NCBI RefSeq assembly: GCF_019393635.1
Contig: NC_057864.1
Span: 477,108,617 to 477,172,616, forward strand
Length of the DNA stretch: 64,000 bases
Direction: 5' to 3'
Source of the DNA: Dromiciops gliroides
Taxonomy: Eukaryota > Chordata > Mammalia > Microbiotheria > Microbiotheriidae
The notes below the pieces were generated by a model. The model searched no databases. It saw only the letters and a list, made by a program, of their open reading frames with translations, and was not told the DNA's origin. The position numbers were made by a program, and so were the translations under genes. This document shows, in pieces, positions 16,617-26,539 of this stretch (positions are counted from its first letter, which is position 1; each line of letters starts with the position of its first letter).

Positions 16617-16800
16617 ATAGCTAATATTTATCTAGCACCCATATGCCAGGCACTGTGCTAAGTATTTTACAATTATTATCTCATTTGATCCTCACAACAA
16701 GCCTGGAGTGTAGATACTATTATTATCCTCATTTTGTAGATGAAGAAACTGAGGCAAACAGAGGGGAAATGACCTGCTCAGGGTTGCACAGGTCATTTCT
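16617..16800 (-). mobile_element. Old MIR/THER1-type CORE-SINE
   Basis: 'ccatatgccaggcactgtgc', 'cacaacaagcctggagtgta' and 'tgaagaaactgaggcaaaca' in the usual order, diverged. Confidence 0.6.
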
Positions 16801-17313
16801 CTGCTCAAGAACACTACCTATTTCGTATTTTGGGGAGGGCCCTCAGAGATTGCATTTTACAGAGGCTCAGATGGGTTAAGGGATCTGCCCAGGCAGAATC
16901 TAAGTGTCAGAATCTAGAACATGGGTCTTCAGGACTCGCAGTCTATCATTCTATCCCAAATGTAAAAAGCTAAGCTTTAGAAAACAATCCAGCAAGGCTG
17001 GGGCAACTGCTTTGAGTAAAAATCACTGATGACTCCCCCATTTGCTTCCCCAGAAGTTGAAATGATCTTCCAAAAGTCCCTTGGCTTGGGCATTGGACAC
17101 TACTGGGAAGACACAGAGCATCGGCCCCTGAGGCAATGTGCTTCTTGTTCCCACTACTTGCATTCCCTCTGGCATTTTGCCCTTTTCCGGCTTATCACTC
17201 ACTCCTCTTGACTGGTGCACCCCTCTGGCTGTTGGCTGCTCACACATGCCAAGGTGAAATCCTCTAGCTTAGCCTAGAAAGTGAATTTCCTGATATTTTT
17301 TCCAACCACAAAA

Positions 17314-17323
17314 TTCTCAGGAA
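17314..17323 (+). promoter_or_regulatory. TTCN4GAA site (STAT6-type) in the CCL26-like promoter
   Basis: TTCTCAGGAA fits TTC-N4-GAA. Together with the following ATCTC it reads TTCTCAGGAAATCTC, resembling the overlapping STAT6/NF-kB element I recall from eotaxin promoters. It lies 22 bp upstream of a TATA-like sequence. Function is inferred. Confidence 0.6.
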
Positions 17324-17345
17324 ATCTCTTCAGGGAGCCTCTTCC

Positions 17346-17353
17346 TTAATAAG
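17346..17353 (+). promoter_or_regulatory. TATA-like element of the CCL26-like gene
   Basis: TTAATAAG, 77 bp upstream of the favoured start codon. A start site near 17376 would leave a 5' UTR of about 47 nt. Weaker than the TATA box of the CCL24-like gene. Confidence 0.45.
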
Positions 17354-17422
17354 CAAACGAGTTCACCTCCATCTCAGAACCATTGTTGAGCTGAGTGGTG
17401 TTTGAAGATGCACAGAAGAATC

Positions 17423-17494
17423 ATGAAGGCCTCTAGGATAGTTTTCTGTGTCCTCTGGGCTTATGTCCTCTGCTCCACAGTCTGGGCGCCACAC
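17423..17494 (+). CDS. CCL26: CCL26-like coding exon 1
   Basis: Signal-peptide exon of 24 codons. The MKAS start matches the MKAS start of the CCL24-like gene, favouring the ATG at 17423 over that at 17408. Intron 1 would be only 119 bp, against 1917 bp in the neighbour gene. No other GT donor restores phase. Confidence 0.7.
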
Positions 17495-19037
17495 GTAAGG
17501 CTGCTCCCCTAGCTGCCCCCTGAAAAGTGCCTTTTTTTTCTCTTGGGGCTGGATGGTAGGGCAGGGGGTGAGGGGACGGGACATCTCCAGAGTCTCTCTG
17601 TCTTGCTTTTTAGGAGGCACTGACATTGCCAGATACTGCTGTGAGAAATTCAGCCCGAGGCCCATCTCCAGGAAGCTTGTGCAGAGCTATGAACTAACCA
17701 AGAGCAGCTGCTCGCTGCCTGCTGTCATGTGAGTATTCCTTCTAGCCTGGAGAATGGGGACAAGGGCTCAGAGACACCAGAGACAAGGCAACCTTATGAT
17801 CAGGCAGGGAGCATGGCCTTTAGCATTGATAGCCTTGCTATGACTGACTGATTGATAGACTCATCCATTCCTATCCCACCTCCAAAATATATTAGCTGTG
17901 AGACAGTGGACAAGTCCCTTTCCCTCTTTGTTCCTCTATTATCTGTAAAATGGGGATTCTAAGTCACTTAATTTCCCTAAGTGTAGAGATGGTCTAGCCT
18001 GGTCTAACCTCTTCCGCTATGATGTAGCGTGGTCTAGCCTCTTCTGCTGTGATGTAGCGTGGTCTAGCCTCTTCTGCTGTGATGTAGCCTGGTCTAGCCT
18101 CTTCTGCTGTGATGTAGCCTGGTCTAGCTGTTTCTAGGAGGGTCATGTTGTTTTTGTTGTTGTTTTTCAGTCATGTCTGACTCTTCATGACCCCATGGAC
18201 TTGTCCATGGGGTTTTCTTGGCAAAGATACTGGAGTACTTTGCCATTTCCTTCTCCAGTGTGTCCCCATTTTATAGTTGAGGAACTGAAGCAAATAGGGT
18301 TAAGTGACTTTTCCAGGGTCACATAGCTGGTAAGTGCCTGAGACCAGATTTGAACTCAGGTCTTTCTGATTTCAAGCCCAATGTTCTCTCCACTGCACCA
18401 CCTAGTTGTCCCATAGGAAGATCATAGGGATCTATTTTTCCTTTGGATTTAGGGTTAGACTGTATGCAACCTGAATGTGTTCCAGGAAGGCTGGGGATGA
18501 GATAGGATGGGTAGGAGTACTGTTCTATGGCAGTGAAGTAATAGATCATCAATCTAGAGCTGGAAGAGACATCAGAGGTCAACCAGTCCACTCTGTTCAT
18601 TTTACAGAGGGAAACATAAATGATTTAGGATTATAGAATCATAGCTCTAGATATGGAAGGTAACTCAAGAAGTCATTTAGTCTAACCCTTTTATTTTACA
18701 GATGTGGACACTGAGGTCCTGGGAGGTTAAGAGATGACCAAGGTCACATGGGGAGTAGACATTAGAGGCAGAGCAGCATTTAAACCCAGGACCACTGACT
18801 CTGGAGCTTGTCCTGTCTCCAAGTCCAGGACAGGACACTAAAGGGTTGTGATGAGGAAAGCATTTTGTAAATGACAAAGCTGGTGTTATCCTCATGATGG
18901 AAAGATAGTCAGTAGATTGGGTTTTTTTCCTTTACAGATTCATCACCAAAAAAGGACAGAAAGTCTGTGCTGATCCCACAGCAAAATGGACTCAGACATA
19001 TGTTGCTTCCCTGAAATCCCAGAAGGTCCCTGCTTGA
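17423..19037 (+). CDS. CCL26: CC chemokine, CCL26-like (eotaxin-3 type), three exons with a phase conflict
   Basis: Exons at 17423-17494, 17614-17728 and 18938-19037. Exons 2 and 3 join in frame and carry YCCEKFSPRPIS, a third Cys in SSCSLPAV, IFITKKGQKVC and ADPTAKWTQTYV, close to human CCL26 in order and spacing; the short tail ending QKVPA is also eotaxin-3-like. Exon 1 encodes a signal peptide (MKASRIVFCVLWAYV...) starting like that of the CCL24-like gene. As read, exon 1 ends CCACAC before GTAAGG in phase 0, while exon 2 needs phase 1. An ancestral CCAC|GTAAGG would fit, give Arg-Gly as in human CCL26, and total 94 residues, the human length. So an AC duplication (true mutation, allele or assembly error) is suspected. 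With the visible donor the frame closes early in exon 2. It may be a functional gene mis-sequenced or a fresh pseudogene. An in-frame upstream ATG lies at 17408. Confidence 0.75.
17614..17728 (+). CDS. CCL26: CCL26-like coding exon 2 (CC motif)
   Basis: Preceded by TTGCTTTTTAG and followed by GTGAGT. Encodes GTDIARYCCEKFSPRPISRK, then VQSYELTKSSCSLPAV. Comparable with human CCL26 up to the exon end; phase 1 in, phase 2 out. Confidence 0.85.
17991..18129 (+). repeat. 30-bp minisatellite in CCL26-like intron 2
   Basis: Four consecutive 30-bp units beginning GGTCTA(G/A)CCTCTTC at 18001, 18031, 18061 and 18091, with partial units at both ends. The last three units are nearly identical, the first is diverged, indicating recent expansion. 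Confidence 0.95.
18149..18414 (-). mobile_element. RTE(BovB)-tailed CORE-SINE
   Basis: 'gttttcagtcatgtctgact'-like start, 'atgaccccatggacttgtcc', 'ttggcaaagatactggagta', 'catttccttctccagtgtgt', then a reverse CORE body and a head ending 'caccacctagttgtccc'. Lies in intron 2 of the CCL26-like gene. Confidence 0.75.
18938..19037 (+). CDS. CCL26: CCL26-like coding exon 3
   Basis: Preceded by TTCCTTTACAG. Encodes FITKKGQKVCADPTAKW and TQTYVASLKSQKVPA with TGA at 19035-19037. Carries the fourth chemokine cysteine and the short amphipathic helix. Confidence 0.85.
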
Positions 19038-19190
19038 ACTCCCCACACACACACACCCAGGAACTGAAGGGTTTGGCAACCCTGCTTCCTGCCTAGTAGC
19101 CCAGCGGCCCCAAAGAGGCCTGAAGAGTTCTTGGCTTCATGCCTGGGAGGTCGTCCTTCTTTGATGGGAGTTGTAACTTCATGCTATTAT

Positions 19191-19196
19191 AATAAA
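19191..19196 (+). terminator. Polyadenylation signal of the CCL26-like gene
   Basis: AATAAA 154 nt after the stop codon, followed by GT-rich sequence (gttgttggcc...gtgtggtcc). Indicates a short 3' UTR. Confidence 0.75.
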
Positions 19197-19427
19197 TGTT
19201 GTTGGCCTTCAAACCTGTGTGGTCCCAGCTGTGATACCTTTGAATCATGGTTTGTTGGAAAGAGGGATGAAGTTGGGTTCAGGGGACCTGGCTTTGAGTT
19301 CTAAGTCTGCTATTTGCTAACCCTGGGCAGGTGGCTAGACCTCAGTTTCCTTATCTGTCAAATGAGAGGGTTTGGCCAAGAGGCCCCTTCTAGCCATAAA
19401 TCTATGATCTTAAGTCATATTATAACC

Positions 19428-19970
19428 TGTAAAGAATTAATTTATTTGAGGTTTTTATGCCTCGGACGCACACTGGCCTCAGGCTCCGCAAACCACACGG
19501 TGCTCCACCCACTGGTTGTAGCCGTTGCCAGGGCTCTGGCACCTTATGTCATCACCACTCGCCGACGCCTACATGGGCCTGGCAAAATTATATGATTGGA
19601 AGCCTAGTGAAGGCAGTCATGTGACGGTCAGAGCGGCTGTCCCATTGGCTGGGACTGTGTGGGGTGTTTCTAGGTTTGGGGGAGGAGAATCGGGCATTCT
19701 AGGTGGAAGCTGGAAAGCGACAGGCGTTCTGTTCCGTATTTTCAGCTGATTCCTGGGCCGTGGTATTTTTTCAGGTATTATAATTTCCCTTTCCCCATTT
19801 TATTTCCTTTCCCTTGATCCTACTGATCCTCTTCGTGTTTTTTTTTAAAGTTTGCTCTTGTTAAAATAAATCTTGTTCTGTTTTGAGGGAGGCTGCCGGT
19901 CTCCTTCCTTGCCCCAATATTTCGGCAAGCCGCTTAGCTAGCACTCCCCAATTAAAAATTGGTCCCCACA
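19428..19970 (+). mobile_element. Solo LTR of an endogenous retrovirus
   Basis: Begins TGTAAAG and ends CCCCACA. CpG-containing U3-like part with a CCAAT-type word (cccattgg), AATAAA at 19865-19870, then a U5-like segment rich in CTGCCGGTCTCC. Flanks AACC and GACC are an imperfect 4-bp duplication. Inserted among MIR/THER1 repeats about 230 bp after the polyadenylation signal of the CCL26-like gene. No internal region is attached. Class I-like; family not named. Confidence 0.65.
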
Positions 19971-20424
19971 GACCTTTCTGAGTCTCAGTTTTCTCATCTG
20001 ACAAATAAGTGACTTGAGCTTCCAAGGTCCTTCCAGCTCTAGATTCCTGATCCTATAGTACCAATAGCTAGCATTCATAGGCACTTTAAGGATTGTAAGG
20101 CACTTTAGATGTTATCTCATGATCCTCATGACAACTCTATGAAGGTGGTATTATCATCCCCATAAATGAGGAAACTGAGGCTAAAAAAGTTTAAGTAACT
20201 TGCCCAGGGTCAGACAGTAGGCACCTGATGTAGGATTTTAACTTGGACCTTCTGGATTTTAAGTCCAGTCCCATTCGCTTTACCATCTAGCTGCCCATCC
20301 TATCACTACTTATGACCAAAGGAAAGGGAAAAGAGGCTGCTGAATTAGCCCATTGTTGTTGACTGACTGGTGAGTCAAATAATACATCGAAAAGCTCTTT
20401 TTAAAGCACCTACTCTGTGCTAGA

Positions 20425-20867
20425 CACTGGTGGTGGTGGTGGTGGTTGTTGTTGTTGAGTCATATCAATTGTGTTTGATTCTTTGTCCATTTAGGGTTTT
20501 CTTGGCTAAGATACCATGGTAGTTTGCCATTTCCTTCTCCAGCTCATTTGACAGATGAGGAAACTGAAGCAAACAGAGTTAAATGACTTACCCAGGGTCA
20601 TACACCTAGCAAGTGTCTGAGGCTGGATTTGAACTCAGGTCTTTCTGACTCCAAAGTCATCACTCTAGGGGCAGCTAGGTGGCACAGTGGATAGAGCATC
20701 GGCCCTGGATTCAGGAGGGCCTGAGTTCAAATCTGGCCTCAGACACTTGACACTTGTTAGCTGTGAGACCCTAGGCAAGTCACTTAACCCCAACTGCCTC
20801 ACCAAAAAACCAAAAAAAACCCAAAGTCATCACTCTATCCACTGTGGTGCCACCTAGCTGCCTGCCA
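20425..20867 (-). mobile_element. RTE(BovB)-tailed CORE-SINE split by a younger SINE
   Basis: (GGT)n(GTT)n start, 'catttccttctccagctcat', reverse CORE body and head ending 'gccacctagctgcctgcc'. Interrupted by the SINE at 20668-20820. Confidence 0.75.
20668..20820 (+). mobile_element. MAR1/WSINE-like CORE-SINE nested in an RTE-SINE
   Basis: Full-length plus-strand copy. The target-site duplication CCAAAGTCATCACTCTA is exact at 20651-20667 and 20821-20837. Confidence 0.95.
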
Positions 20868-20874
20868 ATTACAA

Positions 20875-21180
20875 GGGATACAAAGACAAACAATCATTAT
20901 CCTCAGGAAGCTAAAGTTCTAAATTGGCAGCTGACATATGTATACCCTTGAATCTACAGAAGGCATACGAGAGGTACAAGGTAACCTTGGAGTGAAGAGC
21001 ATATGAGAGATACAAGGTAAGGTTGGTGTGAAGAGCATGGGCAACCTGGGTGTCTGAAGAGATCAAGAAGGATCTCATGCTGAAGAAAACAGTACAGCTG
21101 AGCTTTAAAGGAAACCAAGGAGTCTAAGGTTTTTTGTGGGTGTAAATCACATCTCCCCAATGAAACCCTGGGCTCATCCA
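20875..21180 (+). repeat. Old dispersed mammalian repeat, class not assigned
   Basis: 'acaagggatacaaagacaaa', 'tcctcaggaagctaaagttc', 'agatcaagaaggatctcatg' follow the pattern also seen at 35775-36290, 57070-57345 and 63465-64000. Contains a local near-duplicate of about 50 bp (gagaggtacaaggtaaccttg / gagatacaaggtaaggttg). Confidence 0.45.
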
Positions 21181-21215
21181 GAGGACAAGTCACAGCCTCA
21201 TCACTGTTGACTTGA

Positions 21216-21369
21216 TTCTCTCTTTTTTTTTTTGGTGAGGCAGTTGGGGTTAAGTGACTTGCCCAGGGTCTCACAGCTAGTAAGTGTTAAGTGTCTGAGG
21301 CCTGATTTGAACTTGGGTCCTCTTGACTCCAGGGCCGGTGCTCTATCCACTGAGCCACCTAGCTGCCCC
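21216..21369 (-). mobile_element. MAR1/WSINE-like CORE-SINE
   Basis: Target-site duplication ATCACTGTTGACTTGA (21200) and ATCACTGTGGACTTGA (21370), one mismatch. Confidence 0.92.
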
Positions 21370-21385
21370 ATCACTGTGGACTTGA

Positions 21386-22300
21386 AAGGGGGCTGCATTT
21401 GGAGTGGGAGAAATCCAGAAATTCACATCCAATCTCTGCTGCTAAGTAATATAACATGTGACATCTGGGCAGCTATTTCCTTTGTTTGGGCCTCGGCTTT
21501 CTCCTCTATAAAATGAAGTTGTTGGGCACATATCCCTTTGTGGTCCGTTTTTGTGGTAGAAAACTGAACATATAGTGGGTGCCCACACATTGGGGAGGGG
21601 CTGAAAACCTATGGGACATGAATTTAATGGTTCATAGAATCAGAGAGCCAGAAGGGACCTTGGAGGCCAATGAGCCCAACCCCTTCTCTCTACACTTGAG
21701 GAAACTGGCAAAAAGAAATGAGGTGGTTTACCAAAGGTCACATAGGCAATAAGTTGTAGAGCTAAGATTCAAATCTAGGTCTTTTGAGTCCAAATCCTGA
21801 GTTCCTTCTGGCTGTCTCCTTGGGCTAGGCTTAGTTTAGGGGACTCTGAAAACTGGAGGACTGAGTCTGGTTAAGGAGAACTCTGGAATATTCTACCAAT
21901 TCAGGCAATAGGAAGGCAGAGGCCTGCCCTCTCAGGAAGAGACAGAGAGAGCTATAACTAGGGCAGGGCAAAAGGGGCTTTGTTCCAGGGTACTGCTTTA
22001 TTACCACAGTGCTCTTCAGAACACACACACCCCTGCCCTGCCTCAGGTTGGTGTCCTGACATATATCAGAGATCTCTCCACAGGCACATACACACATACC
22101 CACACCCATTCCTCCACCCTACCTCCAGACATGGAATTTACCATGGCTGGCAGATGTCCTAGTTATACCTCTGGAAAAGGGATAAGATCAGCCAGGGGGA
22201 GTGTTGGGTGGGGGGAGGTAAAACTCTTTGCCTACAAGGTTTTATGAAAAGTGTGGAAAGAACACTGGCTTGGAAATCAGAGATCTAGGTCCCCATCCCA
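21386..22300. other. Intergenic DNA, decayed MIR/L3 remnants
   Basis: An L3/MIR-type tail at about 21630-21790 ('agaagggaccttggaggcca'). The rest shows no gene; open frames at 21831-22162 have no recognised signature. Confidence 0.35.
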
Positions 22301-22309
22301 TCCGGAAGG

Positions 22310-22556
22310 TAGATGATACACTGGATAGAGCACTGTGCCTAGAGTCAGGAAGACCTGAGGTCAAATTTGACATCAGATACTATTAGCTATGTGACCTTGG
22401 GCAAGTCAGTTTAAACTGTTTGCCTCAGTTTTCTTATCCATAAAATGGAGATAATAATAGGAATTATCTTTCAGGGTTGTTGTAAGCATCAAATGAGATA
22501 ATAAGTGTAAAGCACTTTGCAACCCTTAAAATACTATATCAATGCAATTTTTGTTG
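22310..22556 (+). mobile_element. MIR/THER1-type CORE-SINE
   Basis: 'cactggatagagcactgtgc', 'tatgtgaccttgggcaagtc', 'gcctcagttttcttatccat', 'gggttgttgtaagcatcaaa', 'tgtaaagcactttgcaaccc'. Its 3' part is interrupted by the LTR at 22557. Confidence 0.7.
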
Positions 22557-22987
22557 TGTGATGTTTAAAATCTAAATTGTGGTCGCCTTAAATCAGAAGC
22601 TTCAGCTCTAGTCTAGCCTAGAGTTCCAGCCTGGTTGGGTTCTTCCTGAAGTCCTCCTCCACGAGCCTGTTTTAATCAGGAACACCCTAGCAAGCTGTTT
22701 GTGGAAGCTTTTTTATAGTTCTGGAACAGAGGCGGTCCTTACACCCTGCTTCAAGGTGATTGGTTGGCTGTCATCCAAATCCATTGACTTTGAAGGCGTT
22801 CTCAAGTTGAGTTCACAGTCTAGTTTCTGAGAACAATACCTTCTTAAGGGATAGCCAGGTGTGATTCAATCCAATTAACTTGAAGTAGGCTTAATCAGCA
22901 GTCAATCACTCTCACTTGATTCAATCAGTATAGATTAATCTCCAGGTGGGTCTTTGAGTATCTGCTAAATCCCATTATTTCATCACA
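22557..22987 (-). mobile_element. Solo LTR with perfect ends and target-site duplication
   Basis: 431 bp beginning TGTGATG and ending CATCACA (7-bp perfect inverted termini), flanked by GTTG at 22553-22556 and 22988-22991. A 4-bp duplication is typical of class I (gammaretrovirus-like) integration. Minus orientation is suggested by a reverse-strand TATAAAA at 22711-22717. No coding part is present; solo LTRs form by recombination between the two LTRs of a provirus. Confidence 0.75.
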
Positions 22988-23104
22988 GTTGTTATTATTA
23001 ATATCTGCAAGTCACACATCCTCTTTGTGCCTCAGTTTCTTCATCTGAAGAATGAGTTGGAGGTGGGCTAAATTATCCCTAAGGTCTTCTAAGGCTCTGT
23101 CATC

Positions 23105-23420
23105 CTATGGTGATCATCAGATTAGCAAAGATGATAAAAAAAAAGGAAAATGATATGTTGGAGGGGCTGTGAGAAAACAGGCATGGTTTAATTAATGCAT
23201 TGTTGGTAGAGCTGTGAATCAGTCTAGTCATTCTAGAAGGCAATTTAGAACTCTAGTTCCCCTCCCCACAAAGTTACTAAATTCTGCATACCCTTTTCAC
23301 CAAAGAGGAAAAGGACTAGCATGTGAAAAAATATTTATAGCAGCATTTTTTTTTTATTATAGCAAAGAATAGGGAAGAAAGTAGTTACCCATAAGTTGTG
23401 GAATGACTGAACTGGGGTAT
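23105..23420 (+). mobile_element. L1 ORF2 C-terminal remnant
   Basis: 'tgttggaggggctgtgagaa', 'gcattgttggtagagctgtg', 'tctgcatacccttttcacca', 'aaaatatttatagcagc'. Ends abruptly at the first LTR of the probable provirus; an L1-like sequence resumes after 33862. Confidence 0.65.
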
Positions 23421-23853
23421 TGTGACAATTAGAAATGTGAAAGACATAGTTTCTAAGTAATTTAATAATTTTATTAATAAGGCTAACAGGTTATTAACAA
23501 GAGAATGGTTATTGGTCATCTCTCCCAGACCAAAGACAGAAAAGGCAGTGGCCTCACAGCTTATATACTCTTTTAACTGTAGGTAGATGGCAATCAAAAC
23601 CAAATAGCAGTCAAATCGAATTGGTTGACATGATTGGAGGTAGGCTATATTAAAATGAAGGACTGAGGGTCACTTGGATGGGGAAAGTATGTCTACATCA
23701 GGTCATCAATTCAAAGAATGTTGACCCCACCTTGGTGTGTTCTGGTGCAAGAAAGTTAGTCCAAATCTTATTAGTAAAAAATCCTGAAGGACTTAGAGAG
23801 AAGAGGGGGCTCTGAATCTCCCCAAGATATCAGTTATTAATAATTATTTCTCA
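23421..23853 (-). mobile_element. LTR unit, left copy
   Basis: Plus strand starts TGTGACAATT and ends TTTCTCA. Next to it is a reverse purine-rich tract (aatcccccattt) that could be a polypurine tract. Homology to the right copy continues about 67 bp further to 23920, so the exact LTR edge is uncertain. Confidence 0.6.
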
Positions 23854-23866
23854 TAATCCCCCATTT

Positions 23867-25089
23867 GATCCTTGAGGAGTGTAGACTCCTCAGTGAATCA
23901 CTGATAGTACAAACACTTCATCAATGGTTCTTAACTATGGGGCTTATTATGAGTAACAATGTGAGGAGAAAAAGGGGAGAAATTGGGTGATGCATGGACA
24001 AAAATCAAAGGGGGCAGCCCCCTTTTATAAGTAGACCTTACAAATAAAGTATGCAAAGGAAAAAAGTAAATAGTGAAAAAAATGTCCATTCAAGTCTCAG
24101 AAGTCTCATCTCATAAAGCTATCTGATTCTTGGGACACCATCTGATGCAGCTCTCTGGTCCAGGTGTGATCGCAAAAGCAGTTTTCAGCTGACTGTCTTC
24201 TTAGACTCAGGTCACTTATAGGGATTCTTTTCCTCTGTTAAAAATCACCTACAAAATTGGTCTTAACACAGATTTAAATTACTTTGCCAATAACCAGGTC
24301 GGATAATGAAAGTCAGTTCACTGTGGAATTTAGAATTTAATTTGGAACCTTTTGGAGTAGAGGCTTTTGTGATTTTAGGTTGTTCAGATACAAACAGAAA
24401 ATTAGAACCAAATTTTTATACTTGGCATTATTCAATTCCTCCATTAGGAGGATGAGATTCAAGAAGATGGACTCCAATACAAAACAAATTCATATAAAAG
24501 TTGCCTGGTTAACTTCACTTGTGGCAAAACATTCAGGGATGATACAGAAAAATACATTGAGTCATTAATTTTACAACAGTGCATACTGAGTAAGTTGTTT
24601 ATAGTGAAACATTTTCAATCTCTAGCCACATTCAAACAAATAACTCCTAACAAAAGTGGCTGTTTCTTGAAGACAAGATTAGTCATTCTTTTTCTAAGAT
24701 AAGTAATTGTGTTGGAATTCCTCTCTTTAACACAGAACTGAGACAATTATGATGTTAATTAAATAACAAAAAAGTATCCTAGTTTCACAAGTTTTTGCAT
24801 TAATTAATTATCCCCATAACATAATGAGAAATTAAAGGACTTTATCTTACACAGAAACATATAGCTAGTAACAGATGTCAAGGCTAAACACATAATTGTT
24901 AGCTGTTTAGACTATAGAAAGGACCATAACTCTTGGCCTGCATCTTATGATAGTAACTCATATGTGCTCCAGTACTAGTCTATAAGATAGGGATTTAAAA
25001 TTGTATTCATACTGATCATCTAACAAGACTAGGGACATAATCATACAGTAAGGGAATAATGCTTCCTTAACTTTATGTCAATTCTAAGC
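23867..25089. other. Interior of the probable provirus, left part
   Basis: A/T-rich sequence without recognised frames. A 62-codon frame at 24380 is the only open stretch and has no family resemblance. Confidence 0.35.
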
Positions 25090-25105
25090 AAAAGTTATGT
25101 ATATG

Positions 25106-25249
25106 GGGGCAGTGAGGTGGTACAGTGGATAGAGCACCAGCCCTGGATTCAGGAGGACCTGAGTTCAAATTTGACCTCAGACACTTGACACTTACTAGCT
25201 GTGTGACCCTGGGCAAGTCATTTAAACCCAATTGCCTCACACACAAACA
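25106..25249 (+). mobile_element. MAR1/WSINE-like CORE-SINE
   Basis: Target-site duplication AAAAGTTATGTATATG exact at 25090-25105 and 25250-25265. Confidence 0.94.
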
Positions 25250-25643
25250 AAAAGTTATGTATATGACCAATTGCATCGAGCCAGGCTTAAAGTCAGTCAG
25301 GTGGGATATTTTCCATTCCACGTGCCATATTGGGGAAATTGAGTTAAGAGAATCCTACCTCAGCCCATGCCAATAGTTATTCTCCCAACGCTTTCCATGA
25401 TAACTCCACCTAAAGTTTATGTACATAAAGCCCCATAAGGTTGCTGGCATCATTGATTCACTGGCTCAATAGCATTCTTTGATGATCAGACTCAGAATAA
25501 TATCAGTTAACAGTTCCATAAGGTTTTAAATAGCAAATTCCAATAATCAGAGCTTCAGATGGGTCCAGCCCTCAAGAATCACATAGCCTAGATAACAAGC
25601 ATTGCCTATAATCTCACATTGGTAACAGTAAGACACTTGTCAT

Positions 25644-26102
25644 TGTGAAATTTAAAATTGGATATTAGATCATAAATCTCCCCTACTTAACTTTTCCCTT
25701 AATTTATCTCCCAGACTAGTAAATGGAAGAAGCTTCTGGTTTTCTAGATAGAGCCTTTATTGTATATAAGGTGTTGTTGATTAGAAGGATAGGAAAGTAG
25801 AAATACAGTAGAAATCGTCTTAAATCTAGGCTTAGTCTATATTTCTTATAAAAACTCACCAAACCAAAAAGGCCACCTTTGGAGTGAGGGAGACCGTCTG
25901 TGCCGCGCCGCCAGGAGTCCCGCCAAGCAGGCAAAAAGGCCTACCCTCGTTCTCTCCACCCCGGAAGTCAAAAAACCCGGCAGGCAGTCTGACATGCGCA
26001 GCAGGCGGACTGTTCATCTCCTCCCCAAAAGGGTGGTCCTTGAAAAACTGGCGTCTTTCAGTTATCCTAACCGACTGTTAAAAACTTTCATATTTTACCA
26101 CA
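25644..26102 (-). mobile_element. CpG-containing solo LTR inside the probable provirus
   Basis: 459 bp starting TGTGAAATTT and ending TTTTACCACA, flanked by TCAT at 25640-25643 and 26103-26106. The reverse strand carries a TATAAGAA-like box near 25845 and AATAAA at 25756-25761. The 25880-26010 segment is unusually CpG-rich (gccgcgccgcc, ccccggaag). The 4-bp duplication fits class I. It looks whole as an LTR and younger than its surroundings; no internal part is present. Confidence 0.75.
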
Positions 26103-26106
26103 TCAT

Positions 26107-26524
26107 AGAAAAATAACATCTTGATATAACTAGTATTCATGCTAAGTAGAATTTCCTCCCTAAATTCAACATTGTATAAATGATTTTGCTGTAAAATGCT
26201 TAATGCAAACAAAAGACTTGTGATGTGTAAATAGTACAATCCCAAATTGCATACAGATTAGACAATGTTTCATATAACAGTACATAGTAAAATGTTCAGT
26301 TATTAACCATGTTTGAATGGACATAAATACAGACTACTATTCTCAGAATCCCTTTAAACAATGGAAACATCAATAATTAATAGATTCAGTATTGCAATGG
26401 CAAGTTTTAATTTTGTCTACCCTGATAAAAGGTGGACAGATTTTCTAGTATGGGAATGTCCAACATTACCCAATATAACTTCCCTACCTTATTCCCAGAG
26501 ACAGATATGTCAGATATTGTTGAG
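26107..26524. other. A/T-rich interior of the probable provirus
   Basis: No feature recognised apart from low-complexity A/T sequence. Confidence 0.3.
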
Positions 26525-26539
26525 CTGCTGACGAGTCTT

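Noticed and set aside
17408-17410. Upstream ATG as the start of the CCL26-like protein
   Set aside because: It is in frame and possible, but the MKAS start at 17423 matches the neighbouring chemokine and gives a standard signal peptide; using it does not solve the phase conflict.
17991-18129. CRISPR-like array
   Set aside because: Units are contiguous 30-bp tandem repeats without unique spacers, in a vertebrate intron; it is a minisatellite.
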